A DNA stretch of 11,247 nt, from positions 1 through 11,247 of the forward strand of contig JAOUQB010000045.1 of NCBI GenBank assembly GCA_029879555.1, in the 5' to 3' direction. Origin of the DNA: Nitrospirota bacterium. Its GTDB lineage: Bacteria > Nitrospirota > Nitrospiria > Nitrospirales > UBA8639. The notes beneath the pieces are model-generated. The model ran no database searches. It was not told the origin of the DNA and worked only from the letters and a program-made list of their open reading frames with translations. Positions 1-5,793 of the stretch are shown here, in pieces (positions within the stretch are counted from its first letter, which is position 1; every line of letters begins with the position of its first letter). The position numbers and the translations under genes were made by a program.

Positions 1-95
1 TTCTTCATGAGCAATGGCCCAAGAACCACAATTCCAAAAGAAAGGCAATGAATCAATACGGACCAAAGAGAAACTGACTGACCAGTTTCAGGAAT
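1..95 (-). CDS. Possible 5' end of a membrane-protein gene, cut by the left edge
   Basis: Reading leftwards there is an open frame that stays open to the window edge and encodes a strongly hydrophobic stretch (LWSVLIHCLSFGIVVLGPLL), which looks like a first transmembrane helix. No ATG lies at a sensible place. An AAAGGGAG ribosome-binding sequence (103-110) sits 7 bases before an ATT codon (93-95). The first conventional start in frame is a TTG at 54-56, with no clear ribosome-binding site. A plausible sigma70 promoter lies just upstream (136-164). Only about 31 codons are visible, so no family can be named. The gene would be divergent from the one starting at 261. I infer a gene from promoter, ribosome-binding site and hydrophobic frame together; each alone would be weak. 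Confidence 0.35.
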   Translation of the reverse strand, partial: MPETGQSVSLWSVLIHCLSFGIVVLGPLLMK

Positions 96-135
96 GGAAT
101 TTCTCCCTTTCGAACGTCTGAGGGAACGAGCCTAA

Positions 136-164
136 TGAATACACCAATTCGATAATTTGGTCAA
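136..164 (-). promoter_or_regulatory. Candidate sigma70 promoter for the leftward gene at the left edge
   Basis: On the minus strand TTGACC (159-164) matches the -35 consensus at five of six positions. It is separated by exactly 17 bases from TATTCA (136-141), a poor -10 match (three of six). The expected transcription start, near position 129, lies upstream of the AAAGGGAG sequence at 103-110. Confidence 0.3.
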
Positions 165-260
165 CCCTATACAGGGAAATGACCATTTAGTCTCGTTTCA
201 AGAAACGCCCCCCAGCACCCATTCATTTCGCGACTCAAACAAAGGAACAACCGAGGAACT

Positions 261-971
261 ATGGCCCCTCCACTATCAAAAACACCGCGCCTCGCAAAAC
301 ATACCGCCCAGCAGATTGCACACATCTATCAAAAGCTGGATTACCAGGGCCTCGGACCCATTTATTGCGACGAAGGAGGCGATGAATTCTGGGAGGACCG
401 CCGAGGGCCCTGTCAGAAAATGGGAAGCGCCATCGCCAAAGCCCTCAAAATCCGCCTCCCACCTGGTGGACGAAGCCTCTACGTGGGGGCTGGCGTCCCG
501 GAAATACCCCCGCTGCTCATGGAACAACTGGAATTGAATCGTACCGTCTGTCCCTACAATCTGCGCCAAGGAGAAGTGGATATTCTGAACGAGGCCGGAG
601 GAGAAAACGGTATTCCTTTTATTTGGGGTTCCGCCGAATCGGCAACCGGCACATTTGACCATCTCTGGATCGTCAGCGTGCTCAATGACCCGGAAGAATT
701 CCCCAATCTCTCCGTCCTCTTTTCGTATGGTCGAGCTGACCCGCTGGCCTTTGACGTCTCGGCTTTTTCGTCCGAACGAGAAACCGGTGTGCGATTATTC
801 GCCAGCTGCATGGAGAAACTGAACAAACCGGGATTACTCACAACCTCAGTGGAAGAACTTCCCTGGGTGGAACATTGGTGCGCCACCCATGATCGAACGT
901 ATTACATTGAAGAAACGACCTATCCAACCGCCCTGGTGGGCGATCCCGTGTGTTTTGTTCGCATTACATGA
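261..971 (+). CDS. Methyltransferase-like protein of unknown function (236 aa)
   Basis: I do not recognise a characterised family. The central part has a Rossmann-like pattern resembling class I SAM-dependent methyltransferases: a strand and glycine loop SLYVGAGVPEIPPLL at about residues 74-88, and a later strand FDHLWIVSVLNDPEEFP where the fourth strand of that fold would be. The loop is VGAGVP and not the usual D/E-x-G-x-G-x-G, and no clear acidic residue ends the second strand, so cofactor binding is uncertain and the protein may be a degenerate member. There is no signal peptide or membrane segment, so it is probably cytoplasmic. The ATG is preceded by GAGG four bases upstream. A Gfo/Idh/MocA oxidoreductase follows 60 bases downstream on the same strand, so the two may be co-transcribed. 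Confidence 0.75.
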   Translation: MAPPLSKTPRLAKHTAQQIAHIYQKLDYQGLGPIYCDEGGDEFWEDRRGPCQKMGSAIAKALKIRLPPGGRSLYVGAGVPEIPPLLMEQLELNRTVCPYNLRQGEVDILNEAGGENGIPFIWGSAESATGTFDHLWIVSVLNDPEEFPNLSVLFSYGRADPLAFDVSAFSSERETGVRLFASCMEKLNKPGLLTTSVEELPWVEHWCATHDRTYYIEETTYPTALVGDPVCFVRIT

Positions 972-1031
972 ATCCAAGGAGCCCACCTAACTATCGTATC
1001 GGTCCAAGAGAAAACAACACAGGAATCTCCC

Positions 1032-1997
1032 TTGAACACACCAATAAGAGTAGGCCTCATTGGACTAGGACGTCACGGCAGTCGCTATCTCCATCATTTA
1101 CTCGATGAAGAAACCGGTGGCCAACTGGTCGCCATCAGCCGGCAACAAGAAGCCAAAGGCCGACAGCAGGCCGCTCACCACCACCTTCGATATTTCCCCG
1201 ACTATCGAGACCTGATCACCGCCCCCGACATCCAGGCGATCTTGGTCGTCACTCCACCTGCGTTGAATACTCAAATCGCCCTAGAAGCCATCGCACACCG
1301 AAAAGCTCTACTCGTAGAAAAGCCCTTGGCTGTGAATTCAGGTGAAGGAAGGTGCATCGTCGAAGCGTCCACCCAAGCCGGCGTCCCCTTCATGACAGGG
1401 CACACATTACGTTATGAACCCGTCATTCAAAAGATTCAGGACATGAGTAAAAGCGTGGGAACGTGGCAGTCCTTGAGCGGAACGATGCACCTAGAAGAAC
1501 GCCCCGAGACTTATCACAATCAGGAAGCCGGCCATGGCGTTCTTCTGGAATTCGGCATTCATCTGTTGGATTGGATACGAGTGATGCTACCCACAGAATC
1601 CCTCATTGTGTCGGCAAAGATGACATCCTCATCTCCGGGCACACCTGAAAAACAGGCCGAGATTACACTGACCACCCCTTCCGGTCTCTCCTGTCATGTC
1701 GAGATCGCCAGAGTACACACCAAACGGGTCACGCACATTGAACTTGTTGGCACAACAGGGCGCGTACGAGGTGATTGGACGAGTGGGCTAGTTCAAGTCT
1801 TTGCCCAGGAGCGCCTCATCTCTGAGGAAACGGTGCCGGCCACGCCCACTCTCGTGCCCATGCTCAAAGATTTTTTCCGGGCACTTCAAACAGGCCAACC
1901 GATGCCCATTACCGGGTTCGATGGACTACGCGCCGTGGAATTGGCTGAAGCCTGCCAAGAGGCGGCACAAACCGGGCAAAGGATCCGCGTGAAGTGA
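1032..1997 (+). CDS. Gfo/Idh/MocA-family NAD(P)-dependent oxidoreductase (321 aa)
   Basis: The N-terminus carries the dinucleotide-binding fingerprint VGLIGLGRHGSRYL (GxGxxG at residues 11-16). The family hallmark EKP is at residues 96-98 (LLVEKPLAVN), and EFGIHLLDW at about 173-181 supplies the histidine and aspartate of the catalytic region. Known members oxidise or reduce hydroxyl groups of sugars, inositols or related small molecules with NAD(P); the substrate cannot be read from the sequence. The length is at the short end for the family but both domains appear complete. The start is a TTG with AGGA (1021-1024) seven bases upstream; no better ATG start precedes the Rossmann motif. There is no export signal, so the protein is cytoplasmic. 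It lies 60 bases after the methyltransferase-like gene and converges on the leftward gene that ends at 2013. Confidence 0.9.
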   Translation: MNTPIRVGLIGLGRHGSRYLHHLLDEETGGQLVAISRQQEAKGRQQAAHHHLRYFPDYRDLITAPDIQAILVVTPPALNTQIALEAIAHRKALLVEKPLAVNSGEGRCIVEASTQAGVPFMTGHTLRYEPVIQKIQDMSKSVGTWQSLSGTMHLEERPETYHNQEAGHGVLLEFGIHLLDWIRVMLPTESLIVSAKMTSSSPGTPEKQAEITLTTPSGLSCHVEIARVHTKRVTHIELVGTTGRVRGDWTSGLVQVFAQERLISEETVPATPTLVPMLKDFFRALQTGQPMPITGFDGLRAVELAEACQEAAQTGQRIRVK

Positions 1998-2012
1998 AGC
2001 CACACCAGGGGG

Positions 2013-2693
2013 TTAAGACGTCCCACCTGGCACTTTCATCTGCCACCCCTGATACACTTTGTACAACGATCGCCCCTGACCACGAAACACCGTTTCGGCT
2101 TGTTGGAAAAGATCAACCATCAGATCCCAATCGGCACGCGTCACATTAAATTCCTGCAGGGCGAAGGCTAGCTTCTGATCCTCCCAGAGGGAATGCTCCT
2201 GATCATAGGCAATAAAAGCCCCCAACACTTTCGCGGTTAAGCCCCGGCCTTTTGCCTCTTCTGCGACGCTTTCGGCATGTTGGTTCTGCCAAAAACGATC
2301 AACTGCCACTTGATAAGCCGCGAACTCTGGTGAAGTCGATTTCATCACAGCCGATTGCAATTGGATCACACTGTGGATTATTTGATTGGCTTGCGAGGTT
2401 CCCTCAGGCGGCAACACCCCCGCCTCTTCCAGCGTGGCCAATAAGGCCATGATGGTGCCAACGGCAGAGGAGCTAGCGCGTGCCGATGTCGTAATTTTTT
2501 GAAATTGAGGAAACCCGAAACGTGCAGTTCTCCCCTCTGCATGCACCAAGGCTGTGCTTAGCCCACCGATCTCGCTAGAGCGGAGAACTATCACCAGCGT
2601 CAGCACAATCAGCACACAGATACTCCTCCAACAACTCCTCTGTCCGCCGCGAAAGACGCGACCAGAAAATCGCTCTACTTGGGTTGTTTCCAT
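2013..2693 (-). CDS. Membrane-anchored or secreted protein of unknown function (226 aa)
   Basis: Not recognised. A basic N-terminus is followed by a hydrophobic segment at about residues 24-37 (SICVLIVLTLVIVL). This could be a signal anchor, or a long signal peptide cleaved near VHA-EG at residue 52. The remainder has no cysteines or catalytic motif that I can name and looks largely helical, with many Q, A and E residues. The C-terminal half contains repeated aromatic-acidic stretches such as FIAYDQEHSLWEDQKLAF and ADWDLMVDLFQQAE. The body is therefore expected outside the cytoplasm. The ATG has a close GAAGG upstream. The gene is divergent from the methyltransferase at 2748 with only 54 bases between, so the promoters must be packed there. 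It ends 15 bases from the convergent oxidoreductase gene. Confidence 0.7.
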   Translation of the reverse strand: METTQVERFSGRVFRGGQRSCWRSICVLIVLTLVIVLRSSEIGGLSTALVHAEGRTARFGFPQFQKITTSARASSSAVGTIMALLATLEEAGVLPPEGTSQANQIIHSVIQLQSAVMKSTSPEFAAYQVAVDRFWQNQHAESVAEEAKGRGLTAKVLGAFIAYDQEHSLWEDQKLAFALQEFNVTRADWDLMVDLFQQAETVFRGQGRSLYKVYQGWQMKVPGGTS

Positions 2694-2747
2694 AAACCTT
2701 CAAGAGTACGATAAGTATGGTTGGTCTGTTTGTGAGAATTACCTAGC

Positions 2748-3665
2748 ATGTCATCACCACCTGCTCCATCTCCACCCAATTCCAATTTACAACGCTCCCT
2801 ACAATATTACCAAAAAGGCGTGCTCCAACCGGAAGCCTGGTTTCAAATCGTCGAACAAGATTACACCCAGCTTATCGCAGCCATCAATTGGGAAGAACTG
2901 TTTCCCCACGACCGAAAAGAGTTTCAAGTGGTGGATATTGGATGTGGGACAGGACGCTTCCCCCACATGCTGCGATCCCATTTATCTCCCACACTACGTA
3001 TTCACTATGACTACCTGGATCCATCCGCATATTGTCTGACCACCTGCCAGAAAGCGCTCACACCCCCATTTCTCGCGAGATATGGGTGGCAGACCACACT
3101 GGAACATTCGCAAAAGATGCTGACCCCTGGGCTGTATGATCTGGCCTGGGCCATTCAATCGCTCTATTGCCTGGAACCAGCCAATGTGCGAACCGCACTG
3201 ACACGACTCATCCAAGCCCTCCATCCCTCACGAGGGACCGCCTGCCTGGTCCTAGCCAAACGCGAAGCCTTTTTCCCTCAAATCCACCAAATTTTCTTTG
3301 AACATTGCGCCGAACAGACCCCTCCGCCGTACCTGTCAGCGGAATCGGTGGTAGCCGCGTTAGGAGAACTCGGGGCCATGAGTGTCATCCGAGAATTGCC
3401 CTGCACCCACAGCATTTCCATCAGAGAAGATCGCCTGCTTGAACAATACCTCCAACAAAGCGTCATGGATACCTTGCCGCTCCCCAAATGGCGACAACAC
3501 CCCCGGTTGCGGGCCTTCTTAGAATCGCATCGCCAAGACGATATCTACCAATTCCCCAACCCTTATTGGCTCATCCTCAGCGTACCGCCCTCCGCAGGGG
3601 CAGCCGGGAAGCAGCGCCTACACACCTACCTCTCCTCCGTCACTCCATCACCACGAGCAAAGTAG
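2748..3665 (+). CDS. Class I SAM-dependent methyltransferase (305 aa)
   Basis: Motif I is textbook: VVDIGCGTGRFP at about residues 62-73 binds S-adenosylmethionine. The second strand ends in DYLDPSAYCL, providing the acidic residue that usually contacts the ribose, and YDLAWAIQSLYCL matches the strand-four region. The N-terminal 60 residues are helical, typical of an added substrate-lid region. The C-terminal third (about 200-305) contains PKWRQHPRLRAFLESH and a final hydrophobic strand YWLILSV. No membrane segment or export signal is present. The methyl acceptor is unknown; small-molecule N- or O-methylation is the default guess for this architecture. The ATG at 2748 has no strong ribosome-binding sequence, and I chose it because it keeps the full N-terminal helix. 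It is divergent from the secreted-protein gene at 2013-2693. Confidence 0.85.
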   Translation: MSSPPAPSPPNSNLQRSLQYYQKGVLQPEAWFQIVEQDYTQLIAAINWEELFPHDRKEFQVVDIGCGTGRFPHMLRSHLSPTLRIHYDYLDPSAYCLTTCQKALTPPFLARYGWQTTLEHSQKMLTPGLYDLAWAIQSLYCLEPANVRTALTRLIQALHPSRGTACLVLAKREAFFPQIHQIFFEHCAEQTPPPYLSAESVVAALGELGAMSVIRELPCTHSISIREDRLLEQYLQQSVMDTLPLPKWRQHPRLRAFLESHRQDDIYQFPNPYWLILSVPPSAGAAGKQRLHTYLSSVTPSPRAK

Positions 3666-4189
3666 CCCGGCCAACGTGGCTGTCATCTTGCGACTATCCC
3701 ACGCAACAGTATAAAGACCAAAAACCGCGACCGTGTTCGACCGTAGGGCTTTGTGCAGGCGCAGGGGGAGCGGGTCTTTTCTCAACGTCCAAAGCAAGGA
3801 CTTCATGGGGGACGTTGCTTGTCTTTGCCTCGATTCCTGACCTGAACTGGCCACCAATTTCACTCGATATCCGGTCATCCGCTTGATGAAATTGACTGGA
3901 TGGTGGATCAAGATGTTTCACAAAGATGAGGTTTCTGTTTTTCTGATGATCTAGCTCTGACGCTGTAGAAAAGAAAATGCGTCGAGGGATAAAGATGTTC
4001 AAGCGGATACACTCCTAGAGAATTTTAACTTTCAACGAAGACCATTCAGAACTCCCTCGCCCTTTCAGGGCTTGGCCTTGAAGAGAGGACAAGGGTTGGG
4101 GTGAGCGTGGGATCTCATTGAATAGTTAAACGACTATATGTCATGAAGCACACGCCTTGACGAGTCGATTTATCTATTCCAGGAGTGAT

Positions 4190-4363
4190 GGCCTCATTGA
4201 GAGGTCCCGTCGTACGCAAGACGTATGCGGGAAACCATAGGAGCGAGAGGCTATCGGGCATGAAATGTTAAGCCACCCAATGCCCCAAAGTGTGTCCTCT
4301 GCTCACCAAAGGGTGGCATAACCAACAACACGGGAACATGTTATTTGGTGGTTCTCGCCAAAT
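4190..4363. other. Cluster of consecutive hairpins, possible structured RNA or degenerate mobile-element end
   Basis: Successive stems can be drawn. GGCCTC/GAGGTC (4190-4195 with 4201-4206) has a 5-base loop. TCCCG plus CGTACG pairs with CGTATG plus CGGGA across 4205-4232, giving 11 pairs with one bulged T and loop CAAGA; it shares 4205-4206 with the first stem. ATAG/CTAT (4237-4240 with 4251-4254) is weak. GTTAAGCCACCC (4267-4278) matches GGGTGGCATAAC (4311-4322) at 11 of 12 positions. ATTTGGTG/CGCCAAAT (4343-4350 with 4356-4363) has a 5-base loop. None is followed by a T run, so they are not ordinary intrinsic terminators. I do not recognise a known RNA family. Confidence 0.4.
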
Positions 4364-4399
4364 TTGAATAGGACGAAACCAAGTGCATTCTTACAATGA

Positions 4400-4456
4400 G
4401 GCAGATCTACCCCCCGCACTGGTCTCTTCCCTTTACTCGCAGGATGAAGATCTGCC
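4400..4456. repeat. 9-base perfect inverted repeat GGCAGATCT / AGATCTGCC
   Basis: The arms are at 4400-4408 and 4448-4456, separated by 39 bases. The repeat lies about 160-220 bases upstream of the protease start. It could be a regulatory protein site or chance; no function is assigned. Confidence 0.35.
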
Positions 4457-4595
4457 CGTCAGCGATGACCTCCAGAGATTGATCCATTCACAAGTTCTTT
4501 GGTACGTTCCTATCGACACAAAAAAGCCTTTTAGCACTCCAGGTTTCACCCTCCGCAAGGAGCATTCCATAACCCCCCATTCCCCTCGTGGGGAT

Positions 4596-4611
4596 TCATG
4601 TACTCATGAGG
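4596..4611 (+). promoter_or_regulatory. Ribosome-binding site of the M48 protease inside a small hairpin
   Basis: TGAGGT with core GAGG at 4608-4611 lies 6 bases before the ATG at 4618 and decides that start. A perfect 5-pair hairpin TCATG-TACT-CATGA (4596-4609) overlaps the first bases of this site, and a second hairpin TCCCC-TCGT-GGGGA (4581-4594) stands directly before it. The pairing might modulate translation, but this is inference only. Confidence 0.4.
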
Positions 4612-4617
4612 TAAACC

Positions 4618-5511
4618 ATGACACCTGTATCGTTACAGCATGTATTCCAAGGCCCTGCGATGGGGCTTCTATTAGCCATGACCCTGTTAACTGGGTGTGA
4701 AACGAATCCCTACACGGGCCGTTCACAACTGTTGATGGTGTCCGCTGACCAAATGAACCAGATGGGCGCCACGCAGTATGGAGAAGTACTCAAAGACCCT
4801 AAAGTGGTTATTTCGAAAAACCCTCAAGAAATCGAGCCGGTCAATCGAGTAGCCAAACGAATTATAGAGGCAGCTAAGCGATCAAAATATGCCGAGGCGG
4901 CCAAGGCCTTTGAGTGGGAAGTGACCGTCATCAAAGATGATGCGACCAAAAACGCGTGGGCGATGCCTGGAGGAAAGATTGCCGTGTACACCGGGATTTT
5001 TCCCATGGCAAAGGATGAGGCTGGGCTCGCGGCGATTATGGGCCATGAAGTGATTCATGCTCTCGCGCAACATGGAGGAGAGCGAATGAGCCATGGGGTG
5101 ATCGCCCAGGCAGGGTTAACAGTGAGCAACATTGGCCTGGCAATTCTCGGCGTGGACCCCGCGCTCAATCAACTGGCCATGGCCGCCTTAGGTGCGGGAA
5201 CGCAAGGTCTGGTACTGTTGCCGTTCAGTCGAAAACATGAATCAGAAGCTGATTATGTGGGCCTTCTTCTAGCTGCTGATGCTGGGTATGACCCACGAGA
5301 GGCCATCCATATTTGGGAACGCATGGCGGCGGCATCTGAGGGAGCTCCACCGGAGTTTATGTCCACTCATCCGTCTCATGAAACACGGATCAGTGATCTT
5401 AAGCGTTGGATGCCCGAGGCGATGGCCATTTATGAAGGTGCTCCGAAAGCGGCTTCAGCTCCATTACCTCAGGTTACTCCGTCTCCGTCCTCTTCTGCCA
5501 AGCCAAATTAG
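4618..5511 (+). CDS. M48-family zinc metalloprotease lipoprotein (297 aa)
   Basis: The N-terminus is a lipoprotein signal peptide: hydrophobic residues 15-24 followed by the lipobox LTGC with the acylated cysteine at 27. The zinc site is HEVIH at residues 143-147 within GHEVIHALAQHGG, and the third ligand is the first glutamate of ESEAD (208-212), as in M48 peptidases. The region NPYTGRSQLLMVS after the cysteine and the STHPSHETRISDLKRWM segment near the C-terminus are typical of bacterial periplasmic M48 lipoproteins of the LoiP/BepA type, which act in outer-membrane protein quality control. All catalytic residues are present and the length is normal. The proline- and serine-rich tail (280-297) is probably disordered. 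The gene stands alone: a long gene-poor stretch precedes it and convergent genes follow. Confidence 0.93.
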   Translation: MTPVSLQHVFQGPAMGLLLAMTLLTGCETNPYTGRSQLLMVSADQMNQMGATQYGEVLKDPKVVISKNPQEIEPVNRVAKRIIEAAKRSKYAEAAKAFEWEVTVIKDDATKNAWAMPGGKIAVYTGIFPMAKDEAGLAAIMGHEVIHALAQHGGERMSHGVIAQAGLTVSNIGLAILGVDPALNQLAMAALGAGTQGLVLLPFSRKHESEADYVGLLLAADAGYDPREAIHIWERMAAASEGAPPEFMSTHPSHETRISDLKRWMPEAMAIYEGAPKAASAPLPQVTPSPSSSAKPN

Positions 5512-5548
5512 GGTGGAACAGTTTTTCAATGGGGCTATTGAATAATTC

Positions 5549-5703
5549 TTGAAAATTGCCCGTATAGAACCGAAAAAATTCCAGCAAGGCCACGACTGGC
5601 ATGGCTCATCCGGAAGAGTGACACTCTGGTTTTGCTCGCGGAGCATACTTCCAGTACGTGAGCACGGGAAAATGGTGACGACGCCGCTGGCGGCTTTTTT
5701 CAA
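5549..5703. repeat. 155-base structured intergenic element with imperfect terminal inverted repeats
   Basis: The ends TTGAAAATTGCC (5549-5560) and GGCTTTTTTCAA (5692-5703) are inverted copies matching at 10 of 12 positions. Inside are GCCA-CGAC-TGGC (5589-5600), AGAGT-GAC-ACTCT (5615-5627), and a longer stem of GCTCGCG with CGTGAGC closed by TACT-TCC-AGTA (5634-5663, 11 pairs including one G-U, with a 5-base bulge). The right end is the GC-only stem at 5683-5694 followed by six Ts. From memory, sequences like TTGAAAAAGCCGCCAGCGGC recur between genes in Nitrospira and related genomes, so I infer a dispersed REP- or MITE-like element. No target-site duplication is evident. Confidence 0.5.
5683..5700 (+). 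terminator. Candidate intrinsic terminator downstream of the M48 protease
   Basis: GCCG-CTGG-CGGC is followed by six Ts (5695-5700). The stem has only 4 pairs, all G-C. It lies about 170 bases after the protease stop codon, on the correct strand, and coincides with the right end of the structured element, so the element may carry its own terminator. Confidence 0.4.
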
Positions 5704-5775
5704 CAGGCCCACTGAAGAAATTCTAGCTTCTCGAGCCCCCTAACAGCACACTTCAAGAAAGTACGTTGGAAGGCT

Positions 5776-5793
5776 CCCAGCAGTTTTGCTGGG
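5776..5793. terminator. Hairpin at the end of the cytochrome operon, possible terminator
   Basis: CCCAGCA (5776-5782) and TGCTGGG (5787-5793) form a perfect 7-pair stem with a 4-base loop, touching the stop codon of the cytochrome gene that ends at 5794. Read leftwards it lacks a T run. Read rightwards it is followed by a T-rich stretch (TTACTTCTTTTT). It may work better against rightward transcription or simply protect the operon's 3' end. Confidence 0.4.

Larger units (their letters stand above)
3666..4617. other. Gene-poor stretch of about 950 bases with inverted repeats
   Basis: I see no convincing gene here. The short open frames that exist have no recognisable domains or ribosome-binding sites. 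The left part has an 8-base perfect inverted repeat (3783-3790 with 3810-3817). Around 4055-4115 a stretch starting CCCTCGCCC and ending GGGTTGGGGTGAG resembles a degenerate copy of the C-rich/G-rich intergenic repeats common in many bacterial genomes; it contains the hairpin GCCCT-TTC-AGGGC (4059-4071). The centre (4190-4363) is a run of hairpins listed separately. The right part has a 9-base perfect inverted repeat (4400-4408 with 4448-4456) and small hairpins just before the protease gene. No tRNA or rRNA features were seen. Confidence 0.6.

Noticed and set aside
157..537. Rightward open frame of 126 codons overlapping the start of the methyltransferase-like gene
   Set aside because: It has no domain-like pattern and is read out of frame with the better-supported gene at 261-971, which has a ribosome-binding site and a Rossmann-like motif.
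1999..2030. Bidirectional terminator between the convergent genes ending at 1997 and 2013
   Set aside because: CCAGG pairs with CCTGG, but the stem is interrupted, overlaps coding sequence and has no T run on either strand.
3488..3886. Rightward frame of 132 codons running over the end of the methyltransferase gene
   Set aside because: The first half is the methyltransferase read out of frame; the rest has no supporting feature.
3694..4002. Leftward frame of 102 codons in the gene-poor stretch
   Set aside because: Its composition is unlike the neighbouring proteins, with no domain and no clear start signal. It may be a decayed remnant, but I cannot support a gene or pseudogene.
4200..4260. 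Group II intron domain V or IS110-type non-coding RNA end
   Set aside because: The GTATGCGG-like piece recalled a domain V, but the full domain pattern, the catalytic triad context and any reverse transcriptase or transposase are missing.
4383..4700. Rightward frame of 105 codons starting with GTG
   Set aside because: It has no ribosome-binding site and no recognisable motif, and it overlaps the lipoprotein signal sequence of the M48 protease in another frame.
5464..5712. Leftward frame of 82 codons across the structured element
   Set aside because: It is the reverse reading of an intergenic repeat with hairpins; such repeats are often mis-annotated as small proteins.
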